NCBI GenBank assembly: GCA_003215435.1
Contig: QCKJ01000009.1
Coordinates: 1 to 58,476, forward strand
Reading direction: 5' to 3'
Origin: Prochlorococcus sp. AG-409-M05
Lineage (GTDB): Bacteria > Cyanobacteriota > Cyanobacteriia > PCC-6307 > Cyanobiaceae
DNA length: 58,476 nt
Shown: positions 1-9,097 of the stretch, piece after piece
Layout: every line of letters starts with the position of its first letter
Position numbering within the stretch: the stretch's first letter is position 1
Program-made: the position numbers and the translations under genes
The notes under the pieces: generated by a model
Told to the model about the DNA's origin: nothing
The model's input: only the letters and a program-made list of their open reading frames with translations
The model's database searches: none

Positions 1-235
1 TAGTATTTCCTATCAGATAGTTGCTTTCTATTGACTCGTACGAGTTCCAAGATGTTAATCCAAATCTTAAAAATATTGAATTATTGAGAATGTTGTCAAC
101 GGAATTAATTACTCGCTCGGTATGATATGGCCTCCACCCTATACCTAGCTCAGAATGATGACTCATAAAAATAATGTATGAAATTACAATTAACGTATAA
201 AAGAAAGATCTAATTGCGATTGGATAAATCTTCAT
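1..235 (-). CDS. Partial membrane protein of the polysaccharide island (N-terminus only)
   Basis: An open frame begins with ATG at 235 on the minus strand and runs off the left edge after about 78 codons with no stop. Residues about 5-23 are strongly hydrophobic, giving one membrane segment or an uncleaved signal anchor. A soluble stretch with a GIGWRPYH motif follows. The type of protein resembles multi-spanning membrane proteins of O-antigen clusters, but too little is visible to name a family. It lies just downstream of the PhyH-type gene on the same strand, with a gap of about 70 bp, and could be co-transcribed with it. Confidence 0.6.
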   Translation of the reverse strand, partial: MKIYPIAIRSFFYTLIVISYIIFMSHHSELGIGWRPYHTERVINSVDNILNNSIFLRFGLTSWNSYESIESNYLIGNT

Positions 236-308
236 AATATAACAATGTGTACTTAATAATAATAGCTTTGATTTGTATTATATCCTCTATTTAACAAAAA
301 CCTACTAC

Positions 309-1592
309 TTATAAGCATGTTATCCGTTCAGAGATATCCTTTGCACCTTTTTTAATTGCTCTTTGATAACCTACCATCTGCTTGACCTTAGGGCTAAAGC
401 TCTCCATAGACTTTTTAGGTATTATAGAAAGATGCTCTTCCTCTCCGCAGATTTCCATGAAGTAGCTAGCAGCAAAACTAAGCATTAAACCTCTTCTCTT
501 TTTATTAGTCTTATTTGCTGAACTATGATGCCATGTGGCTCCATTAAACATTATTAATGAACCAGCATCACAACTTATGATATCTCCATCCCCTATACTT
601 TGTATATCCTCCGGAGTAGGAACTTTTAGCTTATTATGTGATTCTGGAACAAAGGCAGTTGCACCATTTTCTGAGGTGAATTTATCTAGAGAAATTATAC
701 AAATAAAACGTATCATATGAGCTGGTATAGGTTCTGGGAATATTGAATCTAAATGCCACGGAATAGCTGAAGCTCCAGGTGCGACAATGTGAGCGGTAAG
801 ACTATTTAGGCCATATTTTTCGTGAAAAGTAGGCCTTTCAAATATGTTATTACATAAAGTAGTTAGATAAGGGCAAATTAGAAGATCATGAAAGACAGGG
901 TGCTTTGACAGTAAATTGTATATCCTTTGATTATTGCCTTCTTGACCATATAAGTATGCTGTCCCATTGTTTTTCTCATAGAGACTAATCTCATCAACTA
1001 TCATCTGAAGCTTAGATAAAACTTCTTTACTTAGGAAATCATGTTCAACTGCATAGCCTTTTTCTTTTATCTCTCTGTATATATCTTTAGATGGACTAGA
1101 TAAAGACGAAATATAATTTAAACCTGAATCTTCATTTATCCTTTTATTTATAATTGATACTAAATACATAAATGAGATTGGCGGAGTGATTCGTTTTACT
1201 AAATGATCGAATCTTGCCTCGCTCTTTAAAAGATCTGAATCAACTTTAAACTTACATAGACGTAATATAACTTTTTCGAGGTCCCGAGAAAATCCTTTTG
1301 AATTAATATATGAATATATTAATTCAGATGATGGTAAGATGTCAACTTCAATAACATTACGGAGATAATGATTTGCGTAGAATGTTTGTATTGAATTAGA
1401 TGAATGTGCTCTATGGTCAAACTCTGGGCAATCAATTAAAAAGAAAAATGAAAATGCTGTTTTAAATGAAATATGACTTTCTATCCCATCCATTAACGAA
1501 TCAATATATGCCAACGATTCTTTAAGTGACATATATGTCCTTCGATGGCCTAGCTCTAAATCAAACTCATAGCCAGCCATAAGAAAGGACAT
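309..1592 (-). CDS. PhyH (phytanoyl-CoA dioxygenase) family Fe(II)/2-oxoglutarate oxygenase
   Basis: The protein has 427 residues. The C-terminal half shows the iron-binding facial triad of the PhyH fold: HLD at about 280-282 and a distal histidine at about 355-356 (WHHSS). An arginine at about 366 would bind 2-oxoglutarate. Family members hydroxylate small molecules. In polysaccharide islands their substrate is usually unknown, and a sugar or acyl substituent is a reasonable guess. The first 180 residues match nothing I recognise and make the protein longer than a typical 250-300 residue PhyH enzyme, so it may carry a second domain. The start at 1592 is the longest; an in-frame ATG four codons later is equally possible. 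Confidence 0.8.
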   Translation of the reverse strand: MSFLMAGYEFDLELGHRRTYMSLKESLAYIDSLMDGIESHISFKTAFSFFFLIDCPEFDHRAHSSNSIQTFYANHYLRNVIEVDILPSSELIYSYINSKGFSRDLEKVILRLCKFKVDSDLLKSEARFDHLVKRITPPISFMYLVSIINKRINEDSGLNYISSLSSPSKDIYREIKEKGYAVEHDFLSKEVLSKLQMIVDEISLYEKNNGTAYLYGQEGNNQRIYNLLSKHPVFHDLLICPYLTTLCNNIFERPTFHEKYGLNSLTAHIVAPGASAIPWHLDSIFPEPIPAHMIRFICIISLDKFTSENGATAFVPESHNKLKVPTPEDIQSIGDGDIISCDAGSLIMFNGATWHHSSANKTNKKRRGLMLSFAASYFMEICGEEEHLSIIPKKSMESFSPKVKQMVGYQRAIKKGAKDISERITCL

Positions 1593-1690
1593 TTTCTAAC
1601 TTGTAGCAATTATATCATGAAGCTATGTTTTTGCTTGGTGGGATATGAATCGCTATTTTAATAGCTAAATAAAATCGGATAAAAATAGAT

Positions 1691-2809
1691 TCAGCCATTA
1701 TTACCATTCTGCAAGTTAATTAATTTAAAATTAATCCTAACTTTATTAATGTAGGTTCTTAGTTTACTATAGTTACGTATTAGGTAAATATTTCCAAGAT
1801 ATCTAATGATTAGTTGTATTAAAATAGACTCGTCTGATGCTTTGATAAAGTTTTTATATAAACGCTCGCTTCTGTAGTAACTTATTAGCGCAACAGATCT
1901 CTTTCTCGCTACCACGTCATCTATTGATATTTTCGAAAGTCGAATTATGTATGAACTTATTTTTGAAGCTAGAAAGGATTTTTGCAATATTTCCATTGAT
2001 AACTTATCCAGCCGTTGCGACTTTTTAATCAATGCCAAGCATTTGTTCGATATTAATACACAGTCTTTTACTGTCCTTAAATCTATTCCAGCGATAACAC
2101 TTAGCCTGTTTGGATTATCATTCTGAGAATGATAATAAGTAGGAAATGCAAGTATCTGTATAGACGAACAATACTTTAAATATTCCAAATTAAATAAAAC
2201 GTCTTCCAACTGAAACATATGAGTGTTAAAAATAATATTATTTTTAGTGATAACTTCTTTCTTGTATATCTTACCCCAGCAATGTTCAAACAAACAATAT
2301 TTGCGGGGCATCTTTAGGTAATTTGATAGATACTCAGAAAAACATTTTGAAGTCATTGAGTGAGTTTTTACTTTTGAAACTTCTAAGCCACAGTCATTGA
2401 GTCTTCTTGAATTAATTTCCCCTGAACTTTTAGTGTGGATCTGGTAATGAGAACTAGCTAAGTAATCAGTGCCATTCCTTAGTGACTCGACGATTAAATC
2501 TACATCTAGGTAAATATAATCGTCTGAGTCCACAAACATTATATATGGACTCTTCGAGTTTTTGATCCCTACATTTCTTGAGTAGCTAGGGCCTTCTCTC
2601 GCTTCATTTTTAAGAATGATCAACTTGGGACACCCGATCTCAGCAAAAGCCTTTACTTTTTGAACAGTCTTGTCGGTAGAGCAGTCATCTACAATGATTA
2701 CCTCGCTTACGATATTTGTATATGAACAAACCGATGCCAAGCACCTTTCAATTGTTTTCTCTGAGTTCCAAGTAGGGATTATTACGCTTAATTGAAACAT
2801 GCTAGCCAA
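1691..2809 (-). CDS. Family 2 glycosyltransferase (GT-A fold)
   Basis: The 372-residue protein begins with the classic GT2 core: SVIIPTWNSE at about 8-17, EVIIVDDCSTD at about 36-46, and the metal/nucleotide-binding VDSDDY at about 93-98. It would transfer a sugar from a nucleotide sugar to a growing surface glycan in the cytoplasm. The C-terminal 150 residues are basic and lack a clear membrane helix, so peripheral membrane association is likely. It is divergent from the radical SAM gene at 2852, with about 40 bp between the starts, so the two share a short bidirectional promoter region. Donor and acceptor cannot be deduced. Confidence 0.88.
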   Translation of the reverse strand: MASMFQLSVIIPTWNSEKTIERCLASVCSYTNIVSEVIIVDDCSTDKTVQKVKAFAEIGCPKLIILKNEAREGPSYSRNVGIKNSKSPYIMFVDSDDYIYLDVDLIVESLRNGTDYLASSHYQIHTKSSGEINSRRLNDCGLEVSKVKTHSMTSKCFSEYLSNYLKMPRKYCLFEHCWGKIYKKEVITKNNIIFNTHMFQLEDVLFNLEYLKYCSSIQILAFPTYYHSQNDNPNRLSVIAGIDLRTVKDCVLISNKCLALIKKSQRLDKLSMEILQKSFLASKISSYIIRLSKISIDDVVARKRSVALISYYRSERLYKNFIKASDESILIQLIIRYLGNIYLIRNYSKLRTYINKVRINFKLINLQNGNNG

Positions 2810-2851
2810 AAGGTTATATGCTAATGTTAGCTTAGTTTTCTAATATGAAAA

Positions 2852-4114
2852 TTGAGATACGAAGGATTCATTATTGAAGAGTTTAATAGCTATAACGCAG
2901 AGCAGATAATAGAAATGATTAAACAGCAGAATCATTGCATACATCTATATGGAGCTGGAATTCAATCCAGAACTATAATAACAATACTTGAAGAACTAAA
3001 GTTGGCCGATAAAATTCAACTTTATGACAGTAATAAGTCTAAGCAATATTCAAAGTTTTGCGGCTATGAGATCAAACCCCCTAAAGATATAGACAACTTA
3101 GACTCAGCCTATGTAATAGTTACCTGTTGTTTCCCAACACAGATACTAAGGGACCTGAATCCAAGACATAAACCAATGAGTGCCCTTCCTTTTTACTACC
3201 AGTATAAATGCTTATTGAAAAACGATAACCTTCACTCTGAAGGCCTTAACTATAGTAGAAGCAAATGTGATATAGAAAGAGAATTTCTTCTTTATGAGAC
3301 AGAAATAAATAAAATGACTGCAAAATTGGACCCAGGAATTCTTAAATTAAAATCTGTTGACGCTGTTGTCACCGAAGGGTGCTCTCTTAAATGCCAAGAT
3401 TGTTCAAACTTAATGCAATATTACAACAAACCTAAATCAGCAGATATCAACTTACTCATTGAATCTACTGATAGAATTCTACAATCTGTTGACCACGTAT
3501 ATGAATGGAGAATATTGGGCGGAGAGCCTTTTATCTATAAGGACCTCTCAACTTATTTAGACTATTTATCTGAAATCCCTAAAATCGGCTCTATTATAAT
3601 TTATACTAACGGAACCATTGTACCTAAGCCTGAATTACTCAATTCAATTGCGTCTAGCAGATCTTTTGTAGACATCTCAAATTATCTTGAACTGTCAAGA
3701 AAAGCTCACGACCTTATTCAAGCTTGCAAAAGTAAAGATATACAATATGCATTGAAAGACCCTATCTGGACTGATTCAGGCAGGATACATCCACATAAGG
3801 GTGAGTCCAATCAACAACTAAAAGAGAAGTTTTTTAATTGTTGCACTAATGATGTTCTCACTCTTCTACATGGTTATATTTACCATTGTCCATTTTCAGC
3901 AAACCTTATTAACTTATCTAGTAAATATCTGAACGAAAAAGACCGGATTTCTGTATTAGAGCATGATCCACAAATACTGCGAACTATGCTAACTAGCTTT
4001 TATAAGGATGTTGAGTATCTCAACTCCTGTAATTTCTGTAATGGTAGAGACTATACCGTTGATTTGATTGATACTGCTATTCAAACAAGAAAGGTCCTTG
4101 ATCTACCTAAATGA
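2852..4114 (+). CDS. Radical SAM protein with N-terminal Rossmann-like domain
   Basis: The 420-residue product has a radical SAM cluster motif C-x3-C-x2-C at C177, C181 and C184 (GCSLKCQDC). Further cysteines near the C-terminus (NCC..., HCPF, CNFCNG) suggest an auxiliary cluster of SPASM type. Residues about 28-100 (HLYGAGIQSR, LYDSNKS) look like the Rossmann-like module often attached to sugar-modifying enzymes and C-methyltransferases. The reaction is unknown; sugar epimerisation, dehydration or peptide/lipid modification are possible. The start is uncertain: TTG at 2852 directly follows an in-frame stop and has no clear Shine-Dalgarno sequence, so an internal ATG near codon 22 could be used instead. 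Confidence 0.8.
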   Translation: MRYEGFIIEEFNSYNAEQIIEMIKQQNHCIHLYGAGIQSRTIITILEELKLADKIQLYDSNKSKQYSKFCGYEIKPPKDIDNLDSAYVIVTCCFPTQILRDLNPRHKPMSALPFYYQYKCLLKNDNLHSEGLNYSRSKCDIEREFLLYETEINKMTAKLDPGILKLKSVDAVVTEGCSLKCQDCSNLMQYYNKPKSADINLLIESTDRILQSVDHVYEWRILGGEPFIYKDLSTYLDYLSEIPKIGSIIIYTNGTIVPKPELLNSIASSRSFVDISNYLELSRKAHDLIQACKSKDIQYALKDPIWTDSGRIHPHKGESNQQLKEKFFNCCTNDVLTLLHGYIYHCPFSANLINLSSKYLNEKDRISVLEHDPQILRTMLTSFYKDVEYLNSCNFCNGRDYTVDLIDTAIQTRKVLDLPK

Positions 4115-4205
4115 GAAATGATTCGATCAACAAACAACTTTAATTAAAATTACTCACTATATATTGTATGAGCTTTAAAATTCGTTTAGCCAATACAATC
4201 TACTG

Positions 4206-4580
4206 CTAATTTCCTTTCTTAAAAACCAATCGGCTCATGATGTAGCCGAATACTATAGTCACTAATGTAATTACTATGGTAAGCGACTTCCTGCCTAGAT
4301 GATAATATAATACTTCCACGCTCGCTAATCTTAGAGTGAGTGTTGGTAATTGTGTCAGAAGATACCCTCTTTTGGTTACATTAAACCCTTTCTCTTTAGG
4401 AAATACAAATTGCCTAAAGCTTTTATATCTTAGAGTGTGTATGATTAAATCACTCGTGAGAACAGAAAACGTTGGACCTAAAGGGTAGCAATACCAAAAG
4501 ATAGTAGGACCTAGTAAAGTGAATATAATTCCATTGCCCAAATAAGGAACAAATCTTCCGTCCCTACTTGTATTGCTCAT
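4206..4580 (-). CDS. GtrA-like four-helix membrane protein
   Basis: The 124-residue protein is mostly hydrophobic, with about four predicted membrane segments. Its spacing and the FRQFVF pattern after the second helix recall the GtrA/DPMS family. GtrA proteins assist translocation of undecaprenyl-phosphate-linked sugars in side-chain glucosylation of surface polysaccharides. It lies alone on the minus strand between two rightward genes. The family call rests on topology and weak motif similarity. A clearer GtrA-like protein is at 47360. Confidence 0.6.
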   Translation of the reverse strand: MSNTSRDGRFVPYLGNGIIFTLLGPTIFWYCYPLGPTFSVLTSDLIIHTLRYKSFRQFVFPKEKGFNVTKRGYLLTQLPTLTLRLASVEVLYYHLGRKSLTIVITLVTIVFGYIMSRLVFKKGN

Positions 4581-4677
4581 TTCATTAATAAACCTTGTTA
4601 TTTAGACTAATAGTTTTAGGATAAATATTGTAAGCATTTAATCTCTTTTAACAAGCTAGGTAGGGAGCTTTTTCTAA

Positions 4678-5880
4678 ATGGATCTTGAACAAATCTCATA
4701 CGCTAAAACCGTTTACGGTCAAGACGAAATTGATGCAGTCGTCAGGTGCCTTTCCGAATCGACACAAATGGGGAAATATTCACAAGAATTAGAACAAAAA
4801 ATAGCAAATCTATTTGAGAAAAAATATTCTCTATACGTTAATTCAGGATCATCAGCACTGTACATAGGTATAGAAGCATTTAGCTTTCCACATGGATCAG
4901 AAGTTATAACACCTTCTCTTACATTCTCTACTACAGTTGGATGTTTGTTAAAAAATGGACTAGTACCTGCATTTGTCGATGTAGAACCACTCACATATTG
5001 TATTGACACTAAGCAAATAGAAGAATTGGTTTCTGAGAAAACTGTAGCAATATTGGCACCAAACTTACTCGGTAATATTTGTGATTGGCTTGAAATCAAA
5101 AGAATAGCTGCTAAACATGGCCTGAAGGTTATAGAAGATTCTGCAGATACTATTGGAGCCACTGTTAATGGTATTTCTACAGGACATTATTCCGATATGT
5201 CAATTACGAGTTTTTACGGTTCTCATATAATTAATTGTGCTGGTAATGGAGGTGCATTAGCGCTAAACGACAAAACACTGCTTGAAGAGTCTAAGTTGTT
5301 AAGGTCCTGGGGCAGAAGATCCTCTTTGTTTGACGAACATAGTGAGTCGGTTGAAAATAGGTTTAATGTTAATCTAGAAGGGATAGAATATGATTCTAAA
5401 TTTGTCTTCGAGAGAATAGGGTACAATCTTGAAGGCAATGAGCTAGGCGCAGCCTTTGGATTAGTTCAATTAAAGCAATTAGCTGAAAACATTAAAAATA
5501 GACAGAAAAATTTTATAAAGCAATATAAGTTTTTTGAAGGACATAGTGATTTTTTTATTAATCCTAAGCAGCTTGAAAATTCTAATACCGCTTGGTTAGC
5601 ATATCCAATATTGTTAACACCAGAATGTCCATTTACTCGACGAGAATTACAAATCTATTTGGAAACAAGAAATATTCAAACCCGAGTTATATTTACAGGT
5701 AATATATTACGACAGCCTATGTGTAAAGGAATCAACAAAGTCAAGAGAGAACTTGGATACCCAAATTCTGATTCTGTTATGGAGAGAGGAGTACTTCTTC
5801 CAGTACATCATGGCATGACTGAACCTATGTTTGAAAGATTGCATTCAACAATTAATGACTTCTTAAAAGATTACTTATAA
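4678..5880 (+). CDS. DegT/E1-like PMP/PLP sugar 3-dehydratase with His in place of the catalytic Lys
   Basis: The 400-residue protein has the DegT/DnrJ/EryC1 aminotransferase fold: VNSGSSAL near 54-61 for cofactor phosphate, EDSADT near 153-158, and SFYGSH at 178-183. The position of the Schiff-base lysine is His183 (CAT at 5224-5226). A histidine here is the mark of E1/RfbH (AscC) and ColD, which remove the 3-hydroxyl of 4-keto-6-deoxyhexoses. In E1 the segment after RSWGR carries cysteines for a [2Fe-2S] cluster; here residues 211-250 have none. With rfbF and rfbG directly downstream, the substrate is probably CDP-4-keto-6-deoxyglucose, and the mechanism probably ColD-like. The substrate and mechanism are inference. 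Confidence 0.85.
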   Translation: MDLEQISYAKTVYGQDEIDAVVRCLSESTQMGKYSQELEQKIANLFEKKYSLYVNSGSSALYIGIEAFSFPHGSEVITPSLTFSTTVGCLLKNGLVPAFVDVEPLTYCIDTKQIEELVSEKTVAILAPNLLGNICDWLEIKRIAAKHGLKVIEDSADTIGATVNGISTGHYSDMSITSFYGSHIINCAGNGGALALNDKTLLEESKLLRSWGRRSSLFDEHSESVENRFNVNLEGIEYDSKFVFERIGYNLEGNELGAAFGLVQLKQLAENIKNRQKNFIKQYKFFEGHSDFFINPKQLENSNTAWLAYPILLTPECPFTRRELQIYLETRNIQTRVIFTGNILRQPMCKGINKVKRELGYPNSDSVMERGVLLPVHHGMTEPMFERLHSTINDFLKDYL

Positions 5881-6006
5881 GACAAATTAATAAATCGTTA
5901 GTTTATATTTACCTGAACTACAATCTTTTTTATGATAAGTAGCCTTTTGATATTTGCGTCTTTTGCTCCCTGGGCTAAGCTTATCATGCATACACAATAA
6001 TATCTT

Positions 6007-6780
6007 GTGAAGACTGTAATTCTTGCTGGAGGCTTAGGGAGCAGAATTAGTGAGGAAACTCATCTAAAGCCAAAACCAATGATTGAGATTGGCGGCAAAC
6101 CTTTGCTTTGGCATATTCTTAAACACTATAGTTACTATGGATTAAATGAATTTATTATATGTTGCGGTTATAAGGGAGATGTTATTAAAAACTACTTTGC
6201 TAATTTTTTACTCTATAATAGTGATGTTACTGTTAATGTAAAAGACCAATCTCTTCAATTCCATCAGGCTGATAAAGAACCATGGATAGTAACTCTTGTC
6301 GATACTGGCAATAATACTGCTACTGGTGGTCGTTTAAAACGAGTCAAAAATCAGCTAGAAGACACTGCATTTTGTATGACTTATGGAGATGGACTTAGCG
6401 ATATTAATCTAGACTCCTTGTTAGATACACACAGAAGAAGTGGCAATTTTGCTACTGTAACTGCTGTTAAATCACCAGGTAGATTTGGTGCTCTTTCTTT
6501 AGCAAAAGATGGATTGGTCACTAGTTTTCATGAAAAGCCTAAAGGCGATGTTGGTTTGATTAATGGAGGTTTTTTTGTACTAGAGCCTTCAATATTTAAT
6601 TATATCGATAATGACGAGACTGCATGGGAAGATACGCCGATGAAGGAACTTTGCATGACAGGTTGTCTAGGCTCTTATCAACATAATGGTTTTTGGCACC
6701 CCTTAGATACACTTAGGGATAGGGTGTATTTAGAGGAGCTCTGGCAATCTGGTCATCCTCCATGGAAGATCTGGGCATGA
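6007..6780 (+). CDS. rfbF: Glucose-1-phosphate cytidylyltransferase
   Basis: The 257-residue protein makes CDP-glucose from CTP and glucose-1-phosphate, the first step to CDP-3,6-dideoxyhexoses. The nucleotidyltransferase signature LAGGLGSRI...KPKPMIEIGGKPLLWHIL covers residues about 6-37, and YGDGLSD near 126 supplies the metal-binding aspartate. GDVGLINGGFFVLEP and ETAWEDTPM are characteristic of RfbF. Length matches the family. The start is GTG at 6007, placing the signature at the usual distance from the N-terminus. Its end overlaps rfbG. Confidence 0.95.
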   Translation: MKTVILAGGLGSRISEETHLKPKPMIEIGGKPLLWHILKHYSYYGLNEFIICCGYKGDVIKNYFANFLLYNSDVTVNVKDQSLQFHQADKEPWIVTLVDTGNNTATGGRLKRVKNQLEDTAFCMTYGDGLSDINLDSLLDTHRRSGNFATVTAVKSPGRFGALSLAKDGLVTSFHEKPKGDVGLINGGFFVLEPSIFNYIDNDETAWEDTPMKELCMTGCLGSYQHNGFWHPLDTLRDRVYLEELWQSGHPPWKIWA

Positions 6781-7871
6781 TAAGTAAAGGCTTTTGGAAC
6801 GGGAAGAGAGTTTTGATAACAGGCCATACTGGCTTTAAAGGCTCTTGGCTGTCTTTTTGGCTGTTAAAACTAGGTGCTGAAATATGGGGGTTTTCTTTAG
6901 AGCCAAAAGGTGAATGTAATTTGTTTAATATACTATTTTCAAGCCATTTAAATGACACGCACTCCTCTAAGCAACTACATCATTATATAGGTGATATTAG
7001 AGATCCTGAAGAGGTACGCAAAATTGTTGAAAAATCTAAACCAGATGTTATCTTTCACCTTGCTGCACAATCATTAGTTCGTTATGGATATAAATATCCA
7101 TTGCTTACCTGGAATACTAATTTAATAGGAACAATTAATCTTCTAGAGGCTTTAAAAATATTAGATAATACATGTTCAGTGGTTATGGTGACCACAGATA
7201 AAGTTTATAAAAATAAAGAGACCAATTATTCCTATCAAGAGAATGACGCTTTAGGAGGATATGATCCTTATAGTGCAAGCAAAGCTTCTAGTGAATTAGC
7301 GATTGATAGTTGGCGAAGAAGTTACTGTGGGTTAGGGTCTAATCAAAAGAAAAATCTATTCATTGCATCAGCTCGCTCAGGAAATGTTATAGGAGGAGGT
7401 GATTGGGCGCAAGACAGAATTGTTCCAGATGCTGTTAGAGCTCTAAGTGCAAAAAAGACAATTAAAATACGCAATCCTAAATCAGTTAGACCATGGCAAC
7501 ACGTTTTGGAACCACTCTCAGGATATATTTTGCTAGCGGAACAACTTTATCAAAAGGATCAGAATTTATGCGAAGCATTTAATTTTGGTCCTGACATGCA
7601 ATGTAATAGATCAGTAGATGATCTAATTAAAGAAGTTTTAATACATTGGCCCGGTGAATTCATCTGCGTTCCAGATAATGCAAACCTACATGAAGCAGGT
7701 TTACTGAGCTTAAATAATGAGAAAGCTAATAAAGTTCTTCGATGGAAACCTAAATGGGACTTCCACAAAGCAGTAAAATATACGATCGAATGGTACAAAG
7801 CCCTCGAAACTGGTGAGAATGCCAGGCACACTACCGATTATCACATAAACAAATTCTCATCAGATTGTTGA
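6777..7871 (+). CDS. rfbG: CDP-glucose 4,6-dehydratase
   Basis: The enzyme converts CDP-glucose to CDP-4-keto-6-deoxyglucose with bound NAD. The N-terminus has the Rossmann motif GKRVLITGHTGFKGSW; TTDKVY and YDPYSASK give the SDR catalytic Tyr-xxx-Lys. GNVIGGGDWAQDRIVPD and RPWQHVLEPLSGY are diagnostic of RfbG. I chose ATG at 6777, which overlaps the rfbF stop as ATGA and gives MISKGFWNGKRV, the usual N-terminus of the family; ATG at 6762 is a longer alternative. The overlap indicates translational coupling with rfbF. Confidence 0.95.
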   Translation: MISKGFWNGKRVLITGHTGFKGSWLSFWLLKLGAEIWGFSLEPKGECNLFNILFSSHLNDTHSSKQLHHYIGDIRDPEEVRKIVEKSKPDVIFHLAAQSLVRYGYKYPLLTWNTNLIGTINLLEALKILDNTCSVVMVTTDKVYKNKETNYSYQENDALGGYDPYSASKASSELAIDSWRRSYCGLGSNQKKNLFIASARSGNVIGGGDWAQDRIVPDAVRALSAKKTIKIRNPKSVRPWQHVLEPLSGYILLAEQLYQKDQNLCEAFNFGPDMQCNRSVDDLIKEVLIHWPGEFICVPDNANLHEAGLLSLNNEKANKVLRWKPKWDFHKAVKYTIEWYKALETGENARHTTDYHINKFSSDC

Positions 7872-7922
7872 CTAATATATAATGGAAAAAGCACTAGAGA
7901 ATAGCCTACCATCATATTTGAT

Positions 7923-9077
7923 ATGTCAAAGTCAATTTCCAATTGCAGACTCTGCACATCAAATAATATTGAATTAATATGTATCTTAGAAGGCGTTCCT
8001 TCGGGAGCTCAGATATTCCTTACTCAGAATAATAAGATTACAGACGAATCTATAGATCTGTATATTGGTCAATGTAAGTCCTGTGGTCACGTTCAATCTT
8101 TATCAGAAGAGGTAACTTATTTTAAGGACGTAATAACTACAGCCTCTACTTCTAAAACTCTCATGGAAGAACGTCTACTGAAGATCAATGATATTTTGAA
8201 ACGCAGTAAGTTCAACCAAGTAAATATTTTAGAAATTGGTTCTGGGAAAGGAGATATGGTAAAAACAATCAAGGAAAGACTTGATTTTCACATAACAGGA
8301 TTAGAAAATTCAAGTCAGTCCGTTGAAATAGCTAAATCTCAGGGTATAAATCTGATTCAAGGTTACATTACTGACGAGAACCTAGAGCTTCCCTCCCGGA
8401 ACTATAACCTGATACTTTGCTATAACTTCCTTGAACATTCACCCCAGCCTGCTCAATTTGTTAACTCTTTAAAGAATTATATTACTGACTCTGCAAGAAT
8501 TTATTTTACTGTTCCTAGTTTTGATTATATTCTAAGAACTTCATGCATTCATGAATTTATATCTGACCATACATCCTACTTTACTAAGGAAAGTCTCTCA
8601 AAACTATTCTCTGGACTAGGGTTTAATGTCTTAGAAGTAAACCATATTAATGATAATAATGATCTTGAAATACAAGCTGAATATGTACATCCAAGCCTGT
8701 TTAGACTAGACCATTCTCCGTATAATCAATTAATTCAGGAGCTTAATTACATCCTTACTACTAATAAGAAAGTTATTTTTTGGGGGGCAGGTCATAGAGC
8801 TTTAACTTTAATATCTCAATTAGACTATAAAAATATTCACTCTATTGTTGATTCAGCTAAATTCAAGCAAGGTCTTTATAGCCCAGTATCTTCAAAGGCA
8901 ATCATTTCGCCTCAAGAATTTGTTGATAAACACCTTGATAGTACATTGATTGTCAATTTACCAGGAATCTATAATTCCGAGGTTATCAATTTTCTGAGGT
9001 CATGTAATACGAGCTCTTTAAACATCTTTGCTGTAAGCGATAACCTTGTTGAAGCTGTAGATTTTAAGCACTGTTAA
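7923..9077 (+). CDS. SAM-dependent C-methyltransferase-like protein (sugar type)
   Basis: The 384-residue protein has the three-part architecture of NDP-sugar C-methyltransferases such as TylC3. An N-terminal zinc site is formed by C8-x2-C11 and C51-x2-C54. A class I SAM domain follows, with ILEIGSGKGDM near 103-113 and CYNFLEHS near 177-184. The C-terminal Rossmann-like domain carries VIFWGAGHRAL near 284-294. Known relatives put a methyl group on a carbon next to the keto group of a nucleotide sugar. Placed 50 bp after rfbG, it probably acts on a CDP-keto-deoxyhexose. The exact carbon cannot be read from sequence. Confidence 0.85.
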   Translation: MSKSISNCRLCTSNNIELICILEGVPSGAQIFLTQNNKITDESIDLYIGQCKSCGHVQSLSEEVTYFKDVITTASTSKTLMEERLLKINDILKRSKFNQVNILEIGSGKGDMVKTIKERLDFHITGLENSSQSVEIAKSQGINLIQGYITDENLELPSRNYNLILCYNFLEHSPQPAQFVNSLKNYITDSARIYFTVPSFDYILRTSCIHEFISDHTSYFTKESLSKLFSGLGFNVLEVNHINDNNDLEIQAEYVHPSLFRLDHSPYNQLIQELNYILTTNKKVIFWGAGHRALTLISQLDYKNIHSIVDSAKFKQGLYSPVSSKAIISPQEFVDKHLDSTLIVNLPGIYNSEVINFLRSCNTSSLNIFAVSDNLVEAVDFKHC

Positions 9078-9097
9078 CAGCGTCATAATGATTTCTA

